Of a stretch of 12,943 nt of DNA, positions 8,309-12,943 are shown in pieces. Below the pieces are notes generated by a model. The model saw nothing but the letters and a program-made list of their open reading frames with translations, searched no databases and was not told the origin of the DNA. The DNA comes from an uncultured Dysgonomonas sp. GTDB taxonomy: Bacteria; Bacteroidota; Bacteroidia; Bacteroidales; Dysgonomonadaceae. Made by a program: the position numbers and the translations under genes. The number at the start of each line of letters is the position of its first letter. Within the stretch, counting starts at the first letter, position 1. The stretch lies in NCBI GenBank assembly GCA_937875275.1, contig CALNCC010000088.1, positions 1-12,943 on the forward strand, written 5' to 3'.

Positions 8309-9591
8309 ATTACGACGAAACCATAGAATATTTATATAGTCAGCTTCCTGTATTTCAGAAAGTAGGAGGCAGTGCATACAAAGAAGGGCTTGACAACAGC
8401 CTTGCCCTTGATGAGTATTTCTCTCATCCACATGCAAAATATAAGACTATTCACGTTGCCGGAACGAATGGAAAGGGCTCTACATCGCACATATTAGCCG
8501 CTATATTGCAGAGTGCTGGCTATAAAGTGGGATTATACACATCGCCTCATTTGGTCGATTTCAGAGAGCGCATCCGCATCAATGGAGAGAAGATTTCGGA
8601 GCAGTATGTCGTCGATTTTGTTGCAGAACACCATATCTTCTACGAATCTATTCACCCTTCGTTTTTTGAGCTGACAATGACTATGGCATTCAAATACTTT
8701 GCTGATACGCAAGTCGATGTTGCCATTATAGAAGTTGGGCTTGGAGGAAGGCTCGACAGCACAAATATTATCACTCCCGATCTGGGTATTGTTACGAACA
8801 TCAGTTTCGATCATACCCAATTTTTGGGCGACACGTTAGAAAAAATCGCTGAGGAAAAGGCAGGTATTATAAAACCGAATATACCGATAATCATAGGAGA
8901 AGCGGAAGGTGATGTGCGTCAGGTATTTCAAAATACGGCAGATAGGGTAGGAGCACCTATCCGTTTTGCCGAAGATGAAAATATTGTTCGTTCGTGGAAC
9001 GTCGACAAAGGAATATTGTATATAGACACGTCACAATATGCTAACTTGAAAAACGGGCTGTCGGGATATGCGCAACTGAAAAACACTGCGACTATCTTGT
9101 GTGCCATTGACGAACTGAAAAAGATAGGATATACCATATCTGATAATGCCCTTTATGACGGATTTGAACATATTGTAGAATTGACTGGACTGATGGGACG
9201 ATGGCAGATAATTCAACATAGCCCGAAAATTATTTGCGACACGGGGCACAATGTTGGCGGAGTGAAATATATTGTCGAACAATTGAAAAACGAAAAGTAC
9301 CGACAATTGCATTTTATTCTTGGAGTTGTGAATGATAAGGATATATCGGGAATATTGACCCTTTTGCCGAAAGATGCCAACTACTATTTTGTAAAGGCGT
9401 CTATACCAAGAGCTTTAGGTGCGGATGAACTTAAACAAAAAGCTCAGGTTTTTGGGCTCGAGGGGGATTGTTATCCGTCTGTGGATGAGGGTGCTATTGC
9501 TGCGCTGAAGGTTGCAGGTGATGATGATCTGATATTTGTAGGAGGAAGCAACTTTACTGTTGGCGATGCGCTAATGTATTTGTGCAAGTAG
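8305..9591 (+). CDS. folC: Folylpolyglutamate synthase / dihydrofolate synthase
   Basis: A 428-residue cytoplasmic Mur-ligase-type enzyme that adds glutamate to folates, and in bifunctional forms makes dihydrofolate from dihydropteroate. The nucleotide loop VAGTNGKGST ends at residue 60. The TSPHLVDFRERIRINGEKIS segment (79-98) forms the omega-loop region typical of FolC. EVGLGGRLDSTN is at 143-154 and the metal-binding His at 170 in SFDHTQ. Lys185 in AEEKAGIIK is at the position of the carbamylated lysine in this fold. The C-terminal domain carries CDTGHNVGG at 311-319. Whether it has both activities cannot be told here. Its start overlaps the acyltransferase stop by four bases, and it is the last gene before the terminator hairpin. 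Confidence 0.96.
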   Translation: MNYDETIEYLYSQLPVFQKVGGSAYKEGLDNSLALDEYFSHPHAKYKTIHVAGTNGKGSTSHILAAILQSAGYKVGLYTSPHLVDFRERIRINGEKISEQYVVDFVAEHHIFYESIHPSFFELTMTMAFKYFADTQVDVAIIEVGLGGRLDSTNIITPDLGIVTNISFDHTQFLGDTLEKIAEEKAGIIKPNIPIIIGEAEGDVRQVFQNTADRVGAPIRFAEDENIVRSWNVDKGILYIDTSQYANLKNGLSGYAQLKNTATILCAIDELKKIGYTISDNALYDGFEHIVELTGLMGRWQIIQHSPKIICDTGHNVGGVKYIVEQLKNEKYRQLHFILGVVNDKDISGILTLLPKDANYYFVKASIPRALGADELKQKAQVFGLEGDCYPSVDEGAIAALKVAGDDDLIFVGGSNFTVGDALMYLCK

Positions 9592-9616
9592 CATATATAG
9601 ACATGTTTACATATAA

Positions 9617-9645
9617 AAAAGGCAGACTGCTACAGTCTGCCTTTT
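9617..9645. terminator. Bidirectional intrinsic terminator between convergent genes
   Basis: A perfect inverted repeat with 13-base arms: AAAAGGCAGACTG at 9617-9629 and CAGTCTGCCTTTT at 9633-9645, with loop CTA. The GC-rich core is nine base pairs, flanked by A's on one side and T's on the other, so it gives a hairpin plus U-run on either strand. It lies 25 bases after the folC stop and 21 bases before the end of the minus-strand lipoprotein gene. It therefore fits as the shared end of both transcription units. Confidence 0.93.
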
Positions 9646-9666
9646 CTCATATCTTGCCTTTGCTGT

Positions 9667-12156
9667 TTACTTATTCAACTTCTCATCGAGGAGTTTGATG
9701 TAGTATCCACCAACCACCGAACGAGCCTTGAATCCGCTATGAAGAGGACGATCTGTATATGTCCAGTCCGACATCGGAATACGAGTTGTCGTTTCGTTCA
9801 TGAATTTATGAATAGGGTCGATGAATTTCTCGAATGTAGCCTGATCGTCAGCCAAAGTTGCAGTCCATATTATCCAGTCTGTTTTGGTATATGTTCTACG
9901 ATTATCTAATGGTAAACCATATTCGTTTTGCTTAGTCAGATAATACTTAAGCTCTTTCTCAATCACTTCGTTAGGGAAGATATTCCATTTAAACATCTTG
10001 TCCCAAATTATATTATACTTCTGGCTCCATGTGCCTTCTTTGTCAAATGTCAGGCGGTAATGATCGCCGTCGTCAGCCATCTTCATCCATTCTTGAGCCA
10101 TTTCTTTTGCTTTAGCTGTATATTTCTCAGCAACGTCTTTTTTGCCTAATTTGTCTGCTAAGTAGCCATAAGAAGCGATACCCATAATAGCCTTAACTGA
10201 CAGATTGACGTTGTGCGCAAAGTGCCCGGCAAAGTCGTCTGTACATAATTGGTTTTCAGGATCGAGACCTTTCTCCACTAAGTAGTCGGTCCATGTAGTC
10301 AACACATCCCAATGCTTTTCGGCATACTTGGCATTGCCTTCCACTACTGCAATGGCAGCCGTAAGAGCCAGCATATTTCCGGCTTCTTCGACAGGCATGT
10401 CGCCACCGTATGTTTGTCCGTTAGCTAATGGATAAGTACCTACATCATGAGCAGGGAATGGTTTTTTCCATTTTCCGCTTTCGCTGTAATAGAAGATAAA
10501 ATTGAGTAAACCTTTCGCCAATTCAGGATTGTAATACAAGAACATCGGAGCAGAAGGGTAGGTAACGTCAACAGTTCCGATTGAACCGTTACTGTTGTTT
10601 TCTTTCGACAAGAAAGCCAATTCTCCCGATGGAGTTTCTATCAGTTTGTGAGCCGATATTGCCTGACGATATGCTAAAGCACACAACTCGGCATAGTTCT
10701 TACCGCCAACCTTTGTTGCTTTCTCCATCAGATCGTAGTCGAACTCATACGCTTTCTTTCTCAATTTAGGGAAATCGTTGTTAGCCTGAGTAAACATCAT
10801 CTCGATAGTTTTGTCTCCGCCTCTGTTCCAATAACCACGGATATTCTCTCCGAAATATTGTATTGAATATTGGTCGTCGTATCCTAACATGATTTTACCC
10901 GATGCAGTCTTAGCAGTACCTAACGATTGAGTAATCACTAAACTTGCATTTTCGCTATATTCTGTTTCATTGTTGAATGTGCCATTTTCTACGAATGCTT
11001 GACGCATTTTATAAGCACTACCTATGTTGTATGAGCTTGTAGCTTTTTCGGCAACCATATAGAAGTGCCCCCAATCAATACGCAGGTCATCGCCTCGTTT
11101 GCCTAACACTTTTTGGTCTACACTTCCGGTCTTCACGTATAGCAAGCCATCTTTCTCAGCTCCTTCTGCCTTACTCGGTTGCATCGGGTCATTTAATGCC
11201 CAATGTGGAGCTGCATCAAAATACATTTGCACATCATGTTCTTTATCATCTAACGATTTCACTACATACGAAATGTAGTTAACCGGGCGAGACATCAGAT
11301 CAAGATCGTCTAAGAACAACGGAGCCATGAATGTCAATTTCAACTCTACATTTCCTGTTTCGAATGTGTAATGAGTTTGCATTGCCTGCACATCAGCCGA
11401 TTTTTGTACGGCAGTTTTTGCAAATGGCTTACCATTTTCTTTTTCAGTATATAAACCAAAATCGACAAGAGCACCACCTGTTCTGTTGTGGCAATGTGCT
11501 GCGATTACGTTTTTGCCGGCTTTCAATGTCTTCACTACTTCTTCGGACAATACCTCGCGAACATTTTTGCGCCATACATATCCTGTTTTGATTACTTGAA
11601 TACCGTTGATATACAATTCGAAGATATCGTCGTGAGAAAATTCGAGTATAACAGTTTTGTTTGTCAAATCTTCAGTCAGATTGATATCGCGGCGTACCCA
11701 GATGTCTTTTGTTTCCCACAGGGTGTTGACATTGGTTTCGTCAGATGTACCAAAAGCAGCCGCAGCCGTTTTCCAAGCACTATCGTTGAAGTCTGTTGTT
11801 TCCCAATCCTTCTTGGGTTCGTCGAAAGTGTATTTTCCATCCCAAGGTGTTACCATAGACATTCCTGCCACAGTCTCAAGTTCGGGAACTTCAAGACCCA
11901 TAAAGCGATAAACTTCGCCATCGACACGGATAGCTCCCATCAGCGGGAAGTCTTTTCCGGTCCAGTGTTGTACATTGCTGTCATACAATGCGTCAGTTGC
12001 CGACCACCCACTTGTGTTTGGGTCAATTGTAATGAGCGGATATGCCGGTGCACGAAGTTCGTTCGTTATTATCGGCATTTCTTTCGTCGCATCATCGCAA
12101 CAGCCGGTAAAAAAAGCGGCTGCTGCAAATGAAGCTAAATAGATGATTTTTTTCAT
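9667..12156 (-). CDS. Glutaminase A-like (DUF4964/DUF5127/DUF4965/DUF1793) lipoprotein
   Basis: An 829-residue exported lipoprotein. The signal sequence ends in FTGC with lipidated Cys19; the next residues CDD resemble the acidic surface-export signal of Bacteroidota lipoproteins. In order I see a DUF4964-like N-terminus (about 33-95), an inserted jelly-roll domain (about 115-237, with DFNDSAW, WVRRDINL and FELYINGIQV) like GH2 sugar-binding domains, a DUF5127-like beta domain (about 245-470), and an (alpha/alpha)6 domain (about 485-825). The last holds the family's conserved SKENNSNGSIGTVDVTYPSAP, HDVGTYPLANGQ, GDMPVEEAGNM and LCTDDFAG motifs. The family name comes from fungal glutaminase A; the real substrate in Bacteroidota is not established to my knowledge. 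The start is fixed by the signal peptide and an ATGA overlap with the upstream GH2 gene, which suggests a role in glycan breakdown (inference). Confidence 0.9.
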   Translation of the reverse strand: MKKIIYLASFAAAAFFTGCCDDATKEMPIITNELRAPAYPLITIDPNTSGWSATDALYDSNVQHWTGKDFPLMGAIRVDGEVYRFMGLEVPELETVAGMSMVTPWDGKYTFDEPKKDWETTDFNDSAWKTAAAAFGTSDETNVNTLWETKDIWVRRDINLTEDLTNKTVILEFSHDDIFELYINGIQVIKTGYVWRKNVREVLSEEVVKTLKAGKNVIAAHCHNRTGGALVDFGLYTEKENGKPFAKTAVQKSADVQAMQTHYTFETGNVELKLTFMAPLFLDDLDLMSRPVNYISYVVKSLDDKEHDVQMYFDAAPHWALNDPMQPSKAEGAEKDGLLYVKTGSVDQKVLGKRGDDLRIDWGHFYMVAEKATSSYNIGSAYKMRQAFVENGTFNNETEYSENASLVITQSLGTAKTASGKIMLGYDDQYSIQYFGENIRGYWNRGGDKTIEMMFTQANNDFPKLRKKAYEFDYDLMEKATKVGGKNYAELCALAYRQAISAHKLIETPSGELAFLSKENNSNGSIGTVDVTYPSAPMFLYYNPELAKGLLNFIFYYSESGKWKKPFPAHDVGTYPLANGQTYGGDMPVEEAGNMLALTAAIAVVEGNAKYAEKHWDVLTTWTDYLVEKGLDPENQLCTDDFAGHFAHNVNLSVKAIMGIASYGYLADKLGKKDVAEKYTAKAKEMAQEWMKMADDGDHYRLTFDKEGTWSQKYNIIWDKMFKWNIFPNEVIEKELKYYLTKQNEYGLPLDNRRTYTKTDWIIWTATLADDQATFEKFIDPIHKFMNETTTRIPMSDWTYTDRPLHSGFKARSVVGGYYIKLLDEKLNK

Positions 12157-12943
12157 TCGTTATTATTTAGGGAATTACATAATTCTTGATTAGCCTCGCG
12201 AATGCGAGCTTCTATAACTTTAACCTTTTTGCGGTCGTAGGTTATCAGCCCATTCACTTCGCCTTCCACATCGGTAGTCTGAGTATAGACTGCCGCCGAG
12301 TAGCATATTTTTATCTGATCTAATAAGTCTTTGGCGTACTTAACATATTCATCCGTTACTTCCTTCTCGTTTTTGAACTGAACATATCCCCAATTCTTAT
12401 CTGTTTGCCACAAATGACCTTCCATCGGTAATCCAATACCTCCAAATTCGCCCAATACCGTAGCTACATTTGTTGCTCTGGCAAAGAACGTAACTCTTGG
12501 ACCCGGATAGTTATGTATGTCCAGTACATCGCCTACACTGGCATAGTAGTTACCACCACTTGCCGGGTTGACAAGGCGAGATGGATCATAAGCTTTTGTC
12601 CAGTCGGTAATTTCTTTTGTCTTGAATTGTCCCCAGGCCTCATTGAACGGAACCCACATAACGATACTTGGATAAGAGTAGCACAAGTCCATGATATCTT
12701 TCCATTCTGTACGGTAATTAGCTTCTGATGTCGCAGAGCGAACTACTTCTCTTCCGTCAAAATATTTGCCTTGTATCCAGTGTGGCGAGTGATCGCCGTT
12801 AGGCATATCCTGCCATACGAGTATACCCATGCGGTCGCAATGTGTGTACCAGCGAGCCGGCTCTACTTTCACATGTTTGCGGATCATATTGAAACCAAGA
12901 TCTTTTGTTTTTTGAATATCGTATACCAATGCTTCGTCAGTCG
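12153..12943 (-). CDS. Glycoside hydrolase family 2, C-terminal part of the TIM barrel
   Basis: The frame runs off the right edge, so the N-terminal part is missing; a TTG at 12929 is internal. About 263 codons are visible. The GH2 barrel is clear: NMIRKHVKVEPARWY then DRMGILVWQDMP, next the acid/base Glu (codon 12639-12641) in WVPFNEAWGQ, and the nucleophile Glu (codon 12447-12449) in VLGEFGG. The end, TTDVEGEVNGLITYDRK, is the usual close of the barrel; only a short tail follows, so there is no large C-terminal domain. GH2 enzymes are retaining exo-glycosidases (beta-galactosidase, beta-glucuronidase, beta-mannosidase and others); specificity needs the missing part. The stop overlaps the start of the downstream lipoprotein gene by four bases (12153-12156), so the two proteins are probably made together. 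Confidence 0.93.
   Translation of the reverse strand, partial: TDEALVYDIQKTKDLGFNMIRKHVKVEPARWYTHCDRMGILVWQDMPNGDHSPHWIQGKYFDGREVVRSATSEANYRTEWKDIMDLCYSYPSIVMWVPFNEAWGQFKTKEITDWTKAYDPSRLVNPASGGNYYASVGDVLDIHNYPGPRVTFFARATNVATVLGEFGGIGLPMEGHLWQTDKNWGYVQFKNEKEVTDEYVKYAKDLLDQIKICYSAAVYTQTTDVEGEVNGLITYDRKKVKVIEARIREANQELCNSLNNNE

Noticed and set aside
11488..12132. 214-codon plus-strand open frame
   Set aside because: It is antisense to the N-terminal part of the lipoprotein gene, Cys/Phe-rich and low in recognisable features; a shadow of the real gene.
1..12943. Defence system, phage, transposon, CRISPR array or tRNA
   Set aside because: No transposase, integrase, nuclease cluster, direct-repeat array or cloverleaf sequence was found on either strand.

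Overview
The window looks like chromosomal DNA of a Bacteroidota bacterium, most likely order Bacteroidales. Evidence: start codons sit in A/T-rich leaders without clear Shine-Dalgarno sequences; one TAnnTTTG-type promoter box is visible; one secreted protein ends in a type IX secretion (T9SS) type A sorting domain; and a lipoprotein has acidic residues right after its lipid-accepting Cys, next to a family 2 glycoside hydrolase. Genus cannot be fixed from this sequence alone.

Left and centre (1-9591, all + strand): the 3' part of a type IA DNA topoisomerase (topB-like), a 108-base gap with a candidate promoter, then eight tightly packed genes: lemA, an M48 (HtpX-like) membrane metallopeptidase, a Nudix hydrolase, aroK (shikimate kinase), a secreted lysyl-endopeptidase-like serine protease carrying a T9SS tail, radA, a membrane acyltransferase-3 protein and folC. 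Gaps in this run are 26 bases or less, and two junctions (aroK/protease, acyltransferase/folC) are 4-base ATGA overlaps. The run ends at a strong symmetric hairpin (9617-9645) that can terminate transcription from both sides.

Right (9667-12943, - strand): a two-gene carbohydrate-type locus read toward the terminator. The upstream gene is a GH2 glycosidase (only its C-terminal part is present, with both catalytic glutamates). It overlaps by ATGA with a large lipoprotein of the DUF4964/DUF5127/DUF4965/DUF1793 'glutaminase A-like' group, which carries an inserted GH2-like jelly-roll domain. The pairing suggests joint work on a glycan at the cell surface or in the periplasm.

How the genes relate: most of the + strand genes are housekeeping (DNA topology and repair, shikimate and folate pathways, membrane protein quality control). 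Two stand out as accessory: the T9SS protease placed between aroK and radA, and the very A/T-rich acyltransferase placed between radA and folC. No RNA genes, insertion sequences, CRISPR arrays or phage genes were seen, and no gene-free stretch exceeds 108 bases. I found no clearly new multi-gene system; the most interesting points are the lysine-specific-type T9SS protease inside a housekeeping operon and the GH2/'glutaminase-like' pair whose current family name is probably misleading.
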